The position numbers and the translations under genes were made by a program. Under the pieces are notes generated by a model. It searched no databases, was not told the DNA's origin, and was given only the letters and a program-made list of their open reading frames with translations. Below, piece by piece: positions 1 through 5,245 of a stretch of 17,033 nucleotides of DNA. The stretch is taken from assembly GCA_964349095.1 (NCBI GenBank), contig CAYGFD010000014.1, forward strand, positions 1 through 17,033, in the 5' to 3' direction. This DNA comes from UBA10001 sp964349095. GTDB taxonomy: Bacteria > Patescibacteriota > Patescibacteriia > Veblenbacterales > UBA10138. Each line of letters opens with the position of its first letter. Position 1 is the stretch's first letter.

Positions 1-2
1 TT

Positions 3-62
3 AAAGGTGAATCTAACCGCAAACACCTAACTATTCCAATGTTAATGAATAAAGTTAGTTAA
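3..62 (+). CDS. 3' end of an unidentified gene (partial)
   Basis: An open frame entering from the left edge reads KGESNRKHLTIPMLMNKVS and stops at TAA (60-62). Only 19 codons are visible, so I cannot name a family. It runs in the same direction as the reverse transcriptase and ends about 10 bases before the putative retron promoter. If it is a real gene, it is the nearest candidate for a retron partner. The frame could also be open by chance, because 60 bases is weak evidence. No clear terminator follows, although a T-rich stretch (61-68) comes after a weak inverted repeat. Confidence 0.3.
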   Translation, partial: KGESNRKHLTIPMLMNKVS

Positions 63-71
63 TTTTTTATA

Positions 72-100
72 TTGACTTAAACAAAACATTTAAGTAAGGT
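72..100 (+). promoter_or_regulatory. Putative sigma70-type promoter of the retron RNA/RT transcript
   Basis: A TTGACT -35 (72-77) is separated by exactly 17 bases from TAAGGT (95-100). The -10 matches the consensus at only three positions, but the first two and the last T are kept. The gene ending at 2326 on the minus strand has the same TAAGGT at the same spacing from TTGACC, which supports the reading. Transcription would start near 107, where the outer stem of the structured RNA begins. Confidence 0.5.
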
Positions 101-106
101 AGAGCC

Positions 107-287
107 AGCGTGCCAAGCGCAAACTTGTAAAAATACGGCCACACAACCGTATCGGCAGTCAGTATCTGGCTGCTGGTGAATCACCACCGAATCACCGCCG
201 TCTCCCTGCATCATGCGGCGGAGGGTGGGTTCCTCGAGCGACGAAGTTTGCATCGGGCCACTGCTAACACAGGGTGGCCCACACGCT
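107..287 (+). ncRNA. Putative retron msr-msd non-coding RNA
   Basis: This non-coding stretch is visibly richer in GC than the genes around it and folds into nested helices that can be read by eye. An outer stem pairs AGCGTG (107-112) with CACGCT (282-287). An inner 8-bp perfect stem pairs GCAAACTT (119-126) with AAGTTTGC (244-251). Inside are hairpin A (133-138/147-152, 6 bp, 8-base loop), hairpin B (153-162/166-175, 10 bp with two G-U pairs and a TAT loop) and a long imperfect hairpin C (about 189-200/216-232). Hairpin D (255-261/274-280, 7 bp) follows. The outer pairing may extend to 94-99/292-299. A retron carries its RNA just upstream of ret, with end repeats a1/a2, short msr hairpins and a longer msd hairpin, and this layout fits. 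The AAGCG at 115-119 resembles the context of known branching guanosines. Exact boundaries and the branch point are inferred. Confidence 0.65.
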
Positions 288-327
288 ACGCCCTTTTACA
301 ACTCATTAAAAACTAAAGGAGACTGCC

Positions 328-1524
328 ATGTTCGGAAAGTTATTACTGGCTGGCGTTCTCCAATGGGAACGTGAGCAAATAGATGAGGTAATTAAACATC
401 AAGACAGTTACCAAGAGATACGGTTGCGTAAAAAAAATGGTGGCATTAGGAAGATTCAACAACCTCACCCAGTATTGAAAAGGTTCCAGCGTCGTTTTTT
501 AAGGTATTTTTTATACCGCATGTTAAACCGCGATTGGATGGCACACAACCTTTATGGTTTCATGCCTAAAAAATCTGCGGCTGATAACGCTCGAAGGCAT
601 TTACGGCCAGAGATGCGTTTTGTTTACTGCATCGATTTCAAAAACGCGTTTCCATCTGTAACAGCTAAACATCTCAAACAAATGTTTGAAGAAGTTTTGT
701 TTGAAGAAGTTGAAACTTATGCCCGAGTGATTGCCGACCGCAAACTTGCCGGCCCAAAGCAACACTTTCCAAGGCCTCCGTTATTTTCCAGCCGCAAGGT
801 GCGTTGGTTTAGAAAAATGTTTAATCCACCGAGCGAGTACATTCTCGATCACCAGCCCGATCCTCACGTAGTTATTCATGAATTCATCCAAGAAGTAGTT
901 TCGCTGTTAACTTATCAAGGCCGACTACCACAAGGAGCGCCCACCTCGCCTTTCCTATTAAATATAATTGTTAGTCGCCTATGTATTCTGGATAAAATTC
1001 AAACGACTCTACGCGATTATGGCATTGGTTGCACAATCAGCATTTTTGCAGACGACATTGTAATTTCAGGTGCGCGAGCTATTCCTAGACCAGTGATGAT
1101 TGCTGTTTACAAAGTCATTTCTGAAACTGGTATTTTTACTGTCAACCAAAAAAAGACGCGTTGTTATAAACGAGAAAGAGGCGCGCCGTTGGTAACCGGT
1201 TTGAGGTTGGTTCGATACCGACCAACCAAACAGCAAAGGGAAATGGTAATGAATGGTTTAAGTAAAAAACCTTGGATCAGGGTCCCTAGGCCAGTATACG
1301 AAACCCCCCTTTTCGGTAAAACCGGCCGAGTAAATAGTGTGATGAGCGTGAGTGTTCCAAAGAAAACAATCAAAAAAATACGCGGATTAATTTATCGCTC
1401 TATTATTCAGCCCGAGTTACGCCCAAAAGTCGAAGGGCAAATTGCTTACCTTAGAAACATCTACGGACACGCACTTCCCAATCAGATACAAAAACCGTAC
1501 AACAGATATCTAAAGTCCATTTGA
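328..1524 (+). CDS. Retron-type reverse transcriptase (398 aa)
   Basis: RNA-directed DNA polymerase, predicted to copy part of the upstream RNA into a branched RNA-DNA hybrid (msDNA). Motifs in order: a basic fingers region with KKNGGIRKIQQPHP (35-48); GFMP before NARRH (87-91), the retron-specific NAxxH; YCIDFKNAFPS (100-110), motif A with Asp103; LPQGAPTSP (200-208), motif B; FADD (240-243), the catalytic motif C, with Phe where YADD is usual; and LVTGL (288-292), the retron-specific VTG thought to contact the msr. The C-terminal 100 residues look like a thumb domain with no fused effector. Motif A to motif B spans about 99 residues, longer than the roughly 60 I expect, so there is an insertion near 120-180. 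The ATG at 328 has a strong AAAGGAG (315-321), unlike the housekeeping genes here. A perfect terminator follows. A DRT-type or DGR RT is the alternative, but NAxxH plus VTG favours a retron. Confidence 0.85.
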   Translation: MFGKLLLAGVLQWEREQIDEVIKHQDSYQEIRLRKKNGGIRKIQQPHPVLKRFQRRFLRYFLYRMLNRDWMAHNLYGFMPKKSAADNARRHLRPEMRFVYCIDFKNAFPSVTAKHLKQMFEEVLFEEVETYARVIADRKLAGPKQHFPRPPLFSSRKVRWFRKMFNPPSEYILDHQPDPHVVIHEFIQEVVSLLTYQGRLPQGAPTSPFLLNIIVSRLCILDKIQTTLRDYGIGCTISIFADDIVISGARAIPRPVMIAVYKVISETGIFTVNQKKTRCYKRERGAPLVTGLRLVRYRPTKQQREMVMNGLSKKPWIRVPRPVYETPLFGKTGRVNSVMSVSVPKKTIKKIRGLIYRSIIQPELRPKVEGQIAYLRNIYGHALPNQIQKPYNRYLKSI

Positions 1525-1525
1525 C

Positions 1526-1554
1526 GCCAGGTTCCCCAAGAACCTGGCCTTTTT
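1526..1554 (+). terminator. Rho-independent terminator of the retron RT
   Basis: A perfect 9-bp GC-rich stem (1526-1534 with 1540-1548) has a CCCAA loop and is followed by CTTTTT. It begins two bases after the RT stop, so the retron transcript ends here and the next gene is not part of the unit. Confidence 0.92.
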
Positions 1555-1584
1555 AATTTATCACCACTGCCTTACACTAGAATT

Positions 1585-2283
1585 ATGACGTTAATAAATT
1601 TAAAAAAAGAAATTAGAAAACTCGCTAGCACTAAGAGGGTGATTATCTTGCAACGGTTTTTTAAGACCGGACCCGGGGAATATGGCGAGGGGGATAAATT
1701 TTTGGGCCTAACTGTCCCACAATCAAGAATGCTCGCTCAAAAATATAAAACTCTTTCATACGACAATATACACAGATTACTAAAGTCCCCCTTCCACGAA
1801 GAAAGGCTGATTGCGCTACTTATTTTAGTTCACAACTTCCAATTAGGTGACGATAAAATAAAACAAAAAATTTATAATTTCTATTTAAGCAATACGAAAT
1901 GGATAAACAATTGGGATTTAGTAGATTTATCAGCCGATAAAATAGTGGGGGCATATTTATCTCACAAAAAAACTAATATCTTATTAAAACTCAGCCAATC
2001 AAACAACCTTTGGGAGAGAAGAATCTCAATACTATCTTCTTTTTATTTCATAAAAAATAACAAATTTGAGCTAACGGTTAAGCTCTCTCAGCTGTTACTA
2101 AAAGATAAACACGATTTAATACATAAGGCAGTGGGTTGGATGTTAAGAGAGGTTGGTAAAAGAAAAAAAATTGTTTTGATAAATTTCTTAAAGAGAAACC
2201 ATAAAAAAATGTTCCGCACCACTCTACGTTATGCGATTGAAAAATTACCCATGCCAGAGCGACGGTTTTGGATGAATAAATAA
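1585..2283 (+). CDS. DNA alkylation repair protein, AlkD-like (232 aa)
   Basis: Predicted HEAT-like-repeat DNA glycosylase of the AlkC/AlkD superfamily, which removes alkylated purines such as N3- and N7-alkyl adducts by gripping the DNA backbone instead of flipping the base. Signs are the all-helical repeat pattern and the family landmarks: HEERLIALLIL (71-81), WDLVD (110-114) with the catalytic-type Asp114, WERRISIL (143-150) supplying the conserved Arg, KAVGWMLREVGKR (181-193) with Trp185, and a C-terminal MFRTTLRYAIEKLP. The length matches the family. The ATG at 1585 has no Shine-Dalgarno. The gene lies after the retron terminator and faces a minus-strand gene, so it appears to be monocistronic. 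No odd features. Confidence 0.88.
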   Translation: MTLINLKKEIRKLASTKRVIILQRFFKTGPGEYGEGDKFLGLTVPQSRMLAQKYKTLSYDNIHRLLKSPFHEERLIALLILVHNFQLGDDKIKQKIYNFYLSNTKWINNWDLVDLSADKIVGAYLSHKKTNILLKLSQSNNLWERRISILSSFYFIKNNKFELTVKLSQLLLKDKHDLIHKAVGWMLREVGKRKKIVLINFLKRNHKKMFRTTLRYAIEKLPMPERRFWMNK

Positions 2284-2307
2284 AAAAGATTAGCGCGGGC
2301 TAATCTT
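2278..2307 (-). terminator. Terminator of the minus-strand membrane protein gene
   Basis: A 9-bp stem (2286-2294 with 2299-2307) with a 4-base loop is followed by a run of six T when read on the minus strand. It serves the gene ending at 2326 and overlaps the stop of the convergent AlkD-like gene. Confidence 0.8.
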
Positions 2308-2325
2308 CTCAAAAAGAACAAAAAA

Positions 2326-2643
2326 CTAAACTGTTTTGGTAGGGGGGTTGTCCTCCTTCAATAGTAATTGCGGTGGGACGGTTGTCCCTAGGCAGATTAT
2401 GAATCCCGCCGTAACGGCGAAAATGTCGGCGGCGTCTTTATTGCCTGATGACATAAACTTGTCATAGTATTTTGGTATGACATACAGCAGGGTCACACTA
2501 CCAGCAAATGCCAGCAAAAAAATGAAAAAACGTACACGACGCGGCAGTGGCGCTTCAGAAACTAACCCTAAAAATATAAAAACTACTGATCCAATAAGCG
2601 GCAAGACAATACCAAAATACATGATTATATAATTTGGCTCCAT
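2326..2643 (-). CDS. Small membrane protein, unknown function (105 aa)
   Basis: I do not recognise the family. The start is placed at the ATG at 2643 because GGAGG lies 4 bases before it; the longer frame back to 2700 has no such signal. Three hydrophobic stretches are seen: about residues 6-28 (after MEPNYIIMYFG), 37-55 (FFIFLLAFAGSVTLLYVIP) and 71-88 (FAVTAGFIICLG). A short charged segment with KYYDKFMSSGNKDAAD lies between helices two and three, and the tail is proline- and threonine-rich. The gene has its own promoter and terminator, so it is a separate unit. It diverges from another small membrane gene at 2800, and the two may share regulation. The function cannot be inferred. Confidence 0.7.
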   Translation of the reverse strand: MEPNYIIMYFGIVLPLIGSVVFIFLGLVSEAPLPRRVRFFIFLLAFAGSVTLLYVIPKYYDKFMSSGNKDAADIFAVTAGFIICLGTTVPPQLLLKEDNPPTKTV

Positions 2644-2684
2644 GAAACCTCCTAATAAGTTAAGGTCCGTTTTTATCTGGGCTA

Positions 2685-2713
2685 ACCTTATCAATAACAA
2701 TAACCTCGGTCAA
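2685..2713 (-). promoter_or_regulatory. Putative promoter of the 2326-2643 gene
   Basis: On the minus strand TTGACC (2708-2713) is followed after 17 bases by TAAGGT (2685-2690). It has the same -10 and spacing as the putative retron promoter. The predicted transcript would have a leader of about 35 bases carrying the GGAGG site. Confidence 0.5.
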
Positions 2714-2742
2714 ATTATAATGATCTGGACAAAGTTACTAAA

Positions 2743-2759
2743 AATGCTAATTTAGCATT
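2743..2759. promoter_or_regulatory. Inverted repeat in a divergent intergenic region, possible operator
   Basis: AATGCTA (2743-2749) and TAGCATT (2753-2759) form a perfect 7-bp inverted repeat with a 3-base centre. It overlaps a weak plus-strand promoter candidate (TGGACA at 2726-2731, 16 bases, TAATTT at 2748-2753) for the gene at 2800. There is no T-run, so a terminator is unlikely. A repressor site is possible, but this is inference. Confidence 0.3.
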
Positions 2760-2799
2760 AGCTAGGCAAATATAAAACAGCACTTTTTAAGGAGGAAAT

Positions 2800-3009
2800 A
2801 TGTCTAACGAAAACACTTCCAAAGGATATTTGGTATTGCTTTTCTTTGCTCTTATCATTGCCATTTGTAGTATGGTCGTCTACATTTGTTTTAAGCCTGA
2901 AAACTGGCTTATTCCATCCATAATCGGGATTTTACTAATAATTCCTCTTCGCCCGTTACACAAATTGATAGCAAAAAAACACTATCAAGGGTTACACCTC
3001 CAACTATAA
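2800..3009 (+). CDS. Small two-helix membrane protein, unknown function (69 aa)
   Basis: I do not recognise the family. The 69-residue product has a polar start (MSNENTSKG), a strong hydrophobic helix at about 10-31 (YLVLLFFALIIAICSMVVYI), a short loop containing KPENW, a second helix at about 37-50 (IPSIIGILLIIPL), and a basic tail, so both ends are probably cytoplasmic. The start is well supported by AAGGAGG six bases upstream, one of the few strong ribosome binding sites in the window. A bidirectional terminator follows. Its size and composition would also fit a small stress or toxin-like membrane peptide, but nothing specific supports that. Confidence 0.65.
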   Translation: MSNENTSKGYLVLLFFALIIAICSMVVYICFKPENWLIPSIIGILLIIPLRPLHKLIAKKHYQGLHLQL

Positions 3010-3022
3010 AATTTTCATTACC

Positions 3023-3054
3023 AAAAAACCAACCCCAAGGTTGGTTTTTTTTAT
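3023..3054. terminator. Bidirectional Rho-independent terminator
   Basis: An 8-bp stem, AACCAACC (3027-3034) with GGTTGGTT (3039-3046), has a CCAA loop. T-runs follow on the plus strand (3045-3052) and on the minus strand (complement of 3023-3028). It lies between convergent genes ending at 3009 and 3073 and can serve both. Confidence 0.88.
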
Positions 3055-3072
3055 TTACAAACTACCAACTTT

Positions 3073-3414
3073 TTATTCATTTAATATTTCGACTGACCGC
3101 TTTATGGCAATGAACCCATACGCCCATAAAAATGGTAACCATAAAGGCATTAACCCAAAAAGTGAGGCCCTGACAAACGTTTCCACACCAGTGCTAATAA
3201 AAAGATATTCAAAAATAATCATTACCACAAATCCAAGTACTAGGGCCAAAAGATCGTGGCGAAATAGTTTTACAAACAACGCTACGCTAATAATAACAAT
3301 GTAAATAAAGGTCAGTAGATAATCATTCGCCACCAAAGGTATTAACCCAATCATTATCAAAACAGGAATTGTGTTTAAAAAAATTTTCAGTGACTTATGC
3401 CAAACTAATTCCAT
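3073..3414 (-). CDS. Integral membrane protein, unknown function (113 aa)
   Basis: A hydrophobic protein with about four membrane segments: residues 12-28 (LNTIPVLIMIGLIPLVA), 32-50 (YLLTFIYIVIISVALFVKL), 54-73 (LLALVLGFVVMIIFEYLFIS) and 84-103 (LFGLMPLWLPFLWAYGFIAI). The segment MPLWLPFLWAYGFIAIKR near the C-terminus is rich in proline and tryptophan and looks conserved in style, but I cannot tie it to a named family. The start at 3414 is the first ATG and has no Shine-Dalgarno. The gene lies about 20 bases downstream of the minus-strand tRNA pair and could be reached by read-through from their promoter. Confidence 0.6.
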   Translation of the reverse strand: MELVWHKSLKIFLNTIPVLIMIGLIPLVANDYLLTFIYIVIISVALFVKLFRHDLLALVLGFVVMIIFEYLFISTGVETFVRASLFGLMPLWLPFLWAYGFIAIKRSVEILNE

Positions 3415-3435
3415 GACAATAAATTAATAATCTTT

Positions 3436-3509
3436 TGGTGGACCCAGGGAGAATCGAACTCCCGCCTGTGCAATGCGAATGCACCGTTATACCACTTAAC
3501 TATGGGCCC
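3436..3509 (-). tRNA. tRNA-Ala, anticodon CGC
   Basis: The acceptor stem GGGCCCA pairs with TGGGTCC, including the G3-U70 pair that marks tRNA-Ala. The anticodon stem GTGCA/TGCAC encloses loop TTCGCAT, giving anticodon CGC. The T arm is GGGAG/CTCCC around TTCGATT. The 3' CCA is encoded (complement of 3436-3438), unlike in its neighbour. It reads codon GCG. Confidence 0.92.
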
Positions 3510-3513
3510 TCAT

Positions 3514-3585
3514 TGCCCCCGGCACGAATCGAACGCACATCTATCCCTTAGGACGGGACCGTTCTATCCATTGAACTACGGGGGC
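3514..3585 (-). tRNA. tRNA-Arg, anticodon CCT
   Basis: The acceptor stem GCCCCCG pairs perfectly with CGGGGGC, followed by discriminator A. The anticodon loop GTCCTAA gives CCT, which reads AGG. The T loop is TTCGATT, on a stem with two G-U pairs. No CCA is encoded after the discriminator, so it must be added by an enzyme. The gene lies four bases upstream of tRNA-Ala and is probably co-transcribed with it. Confidence 0.92.
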
Positions 3586-3601
3586 ACAACTACAATACCT
3601 A

Positions 3602-3630
3602 GTTATCACTCAAAATTATTTATATGTCAA
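3602..3630 (-). promoter_or_regulatory. Promoter of the tRNA-Arg/tRNA-Ala pair
   Basis: On the minus strand a consensus TTGACA (3625-3630) is followed after 17 bases by GATAAC (3602-3607, four of six matches). It lies about 17 bases before the first tRNA, the distance expected for a short tRNA leader. Confidence 0.65.
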
Positions 3631-3678
3631 TACTACATTCTTAAGCCTAGCTAAACCAGGGGCTTCTGACAATTAACT

Positions 3679-3707
3679 TTGACTTGGGGTTAAAAAAATA
3701 TTAAAAT
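3679..3707 (+). promoter_or_regulatory. Promoter of the bactofilin gene
   Basis: TTGACT (3679-3684), a 17-base spacer and TAAAAT (3702-3707) are close to the sigma70 consensus. Transcription would start near 3714, giving a leader of about 26 bases. It diverges from the tRNA promoter. Confidence 0.7.
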
Positions 3708-3739
3708 GGTCTTACTTTTTGTTATTAAATTGAAAACCT

Positions 3740-4159
3740 ATGTTCAACTCAAAAGACGCTTCATCAGACGCAGCTGATACAATTATTAGTTCCGCGGTTA
3801 AAGTGGAAGGGGATTTAGTTAGCGATGGCAACATTATTGTCGATGGGAAAGTAAACGGCACCGTCAGCACTAAAGCAAATCTAATAGTGGGCGATAAGGC
3901 AAGTATTTCCGCAAACATCAAAGCGATGAATGCAAAAATAGCCGGCAGGATTAAAGGAAATTTAGAAATCACTGAAAAACTTGAACTGACTGCAACCAGT
4001 AAAATCGATGGCGATGTTATGGTGAGAACTTTAGTTATGGCAGAAGGAGCCCAACTTAATGGCAAGTTACAAATGTCCCACTTAGAGAAGGTTGAAAGAA
4101 GCGAGGCGACTACAGTAATTAATAAATTAAATAAAAAAACAGTAGCTCCGATTGTTTAG
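3740..4159 (+). CDS. Bactofilin family polymer-forming protein (139 aa)
   Basis: Bactofilins polymerise without nucleotide into filaments at the membrane and serve as scaffolds for cell-shape and wall enzymes. The core (about residues 15-115) shows the right-handed beta-helix pattern of short repeats with regularly spaced glycine and hydrophobic residues: VKVEGDLVSDG, IIVDGKVNGTV, LIVGDKASISANI, AKIAGRIKGNLEI, SKIDGDVMVRTLVM, AQLNGKLQM. Short polar tails flank it, as is normal for the family. A strong promoter lies just upstream, and the kinase-like gene follows 19 bases after the stop, so the two probably form an operon. There is no Shine-Dalgarno before the ATG. A functional partner could be the M23 hydrolase elsewhere in this window, but that is inference. 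Confidence 0.9.
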   Translation: MFNSKDASSDAADTIISSAVKVEGDLVSDGNIIVDGKVNGTVSTKANLIVGDKASISANIKAMNAKIAGRIKGNLEITEKLELTATSKIDGDVMVRTLVMAEGAQLNGKLQMSHLEKVERSEATTVINKLNKKTVAPIV

Positions 4160-4178
4160 TTATCAAGACTTAAGTCTG

Positions 4179-4952
4179 ATGCCTTATTTTTATTTATACG
4201 ATACTTACACCGGCGACCGATCCCACGCCAATACTTTAATTAAGATTGAAAATACCTTAACTGATTTGGGAATACAGGGTCGGGTTGGAAAACTTACTAT
4301 TCTAAAAAGCGCCAACGATTTGATTGATTCCGCAATCAAAGACGGCGCTGATACTATCGTGGCAGTCGGCAACGATCAAACTGTGAGTAAAGTCGTTTCC
4401 GCCTTAAGTTTAGGAAAAAAGCCAGATATTACGATTGGTTTAATACCGGTCGGCGAGAAAGAACAGGTCCTAGCTGGCCTACTTGGCATACCAACCGGTG
4501 TGCTTTCTTGCCACGTTCTTTCTAGTAGGATTATCGATACTATCGACATTGGTAAGGTAAATAACCAATATTTTATACGTTCAGTAACGGTTGAGGGGCT
4601 ACCCACTATCATCTGTAACGAACAATATACTATTGATTTTAGTCACCCCCATCAGGTTAAGATCTGCAATCTTGATACTTGGCAGAATCACGGTAAAACA
4701 CAGATTGCTAATCCTAAAAATCACTTATTAGAAACCATCTTAAACCCTATTCCAGAAAAAGGTTTCTTGGGTTTTAATAAAAAATCATCAGACCACTCAT
4801 CACAGATAGTTATGGAGAGTTGCCGTATATTATCTCCAGGGAATTCGTTACCAGTAGTGGTTGACGGCGAAAGGGTTTTAAAGACTCCGGTTACAATAAA
4901 AATCGCCTCGCAATCATTAAAAGTGATCGCTGGTAAAAAAAGATTAATTTAA
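4179..4952 (+). CDS. Diacylglycerol kinase catalytic-domain-like protein with altered nucleotide motif (257 aa)
   Basis: The fold order matches bacterial lipid kinases of the DgkB/YegS type. An N-terminal alpha/beta half leads to DTIVAVGNDQTVSKVVSAL (about 58-76), in the position of the family's GGDGT nucleotide-binding loop. IGLIPVG follows, then a stretch like the usual ALGIP segment (LAGLLGIP), then TIDIGKVNNQYFI, which matches the family's 'D.G..N...F'. The C-terminus ends with VVVDGERVLKTPVTIKI, the normal DGE beta-sandwich. The odd point is the GGDGT loop, here VGNDQT, so substrate or activity may differ or be lost. I start at the ATG at 4179; a TTG at 4152 in frame would overlap the bactofilin stop. 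It probably shares the bactofilin transcript. Confidence 0.7.
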   Translation: MPYFYLYDTYTGDRSHANTLIKIENTLTDLGIQGRVGKLTILKSANDLIDSAIKDGADTIVAVGNDQTVSKVVSALSLGKKPDITIGLIPVGEKEQVLAGLLGIPTGVLSCHVLSSRIIDTIDIGKVNNQYFIRSVTVEGLPTIICNEQYTIDFSHPHQVKICNLDTWQNHGKTQIANPKNHLLETILNPIPEKGFLGFNKKSSDHSSQIVMESCRILSPGNSLPVVVDGERVLKTPVTIKIASQSLKVIAGKKRLI

Positions 4953-4980
4953 ATAACACTATTATCTAATAGTGTTATTT
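4951..4980. terminator. Hairpin terminator between convergent genes
   Basis: A perfect 12-bp stem (4951-4962 with 4969-4980) has a TATCTA loop. It begins inside the stop codon of the kinase-like gene and ends just before the stop of the PRC-barrel gene. The T-tracts are short on both sides, so termination strength is uncertain. Confidence 0.65.
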
Positions 4981-4981
4981 G

Positions 4982-5245
4982 TTATATAGTCGGCTGAATA
5001 GCGGGTGATTTGTCTGTTATAACTAAATCCTCCACCACCATTTCTTTATCGGATATAGATATTACTTGCTCCGCAGTAATTATTAAATTGTCTTGCCAAA
5101 GCCCAAGCAGTCCGGCGCTGGATTTTATGTAATAACGTAAAACAGCCTGATTTAATGAATCAATCTCTACATCAATTATTTTTCCAAGTGCCGTCCCGCT
5201 CTTAGTATAAACAGGTAAATTAAATAATTTACTTATTGTTATCAT
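4982..5245 (-). CDS. PRC-barrel domain protein (87 aa)
   Basis: A small beta-barrel protein resembling the PRC-barrel domain of RimM and photosynthetic reaction-centre H subunits: ITISKLFNLPVYTKSGTALG opens the domain, then KIIDVEIDS, VLRYYIKS and LIITAEQVISISDKEMVVED follow. These domains usually serve in RNA or protein contacts; the specific role here is unknown. I place the start at the ATG at 5245, which overlaps the end of yidC by 17 bases. A longer frame starts at 5272 and adds VKKLPIIL inside yidC. The overlap suggests translational coupling in the rpmH-yidC cluster. A hairpin lies just beyond the stop. Confidence 0.7.
   Translation of the reverse strand: MITISKLFNLPVYTKSGTALGKIIDVEIDSLNQAVLRYYIKSSAGLLGLWQDNLIITAEQVISISDKEMVVEDLVITDKSPAIQPTI

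Noticed and set aside
178..199. CRISPR-like repeat
   Set aside because: It has only two 11-base copies with no spacer between them and lies inside a structured RNA.
100..327. Group II intron RNA upstream of the RT
   Set aside because: I could not find a domain V-like hairpin or intron boundary motifs, the RT shows no maturase or endonuclease domain, and NAxxH plus VTG point to a retron.
100..1524. Diversity-generating retroelement
   Set aside because: No template/variable repeat pair with adenine-biased differences was seen near the RT, and no variable-protein gene lies in the window.
2644..2700. Longer N-terminus of the minus-strand membrane protein starting at 2700
   Set aside because: The ATG at 2643 has a strong GGAGG just upstream and removes an unlikely polar leader.
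3041..3304. Plus-strand frame of 87 codons
   Set aside because: It lies opposite the hydrophobic membrane-protein frame at 3073-3414, begins within the terminator, and looks like a shadow.
4152..4178. TTG start of the kinase-like gene
   Set aside because: It overlaps the bactofilin stop and adds residues not expected before the MPYFYLYDTYTG start; the ATG at 4179 is better.
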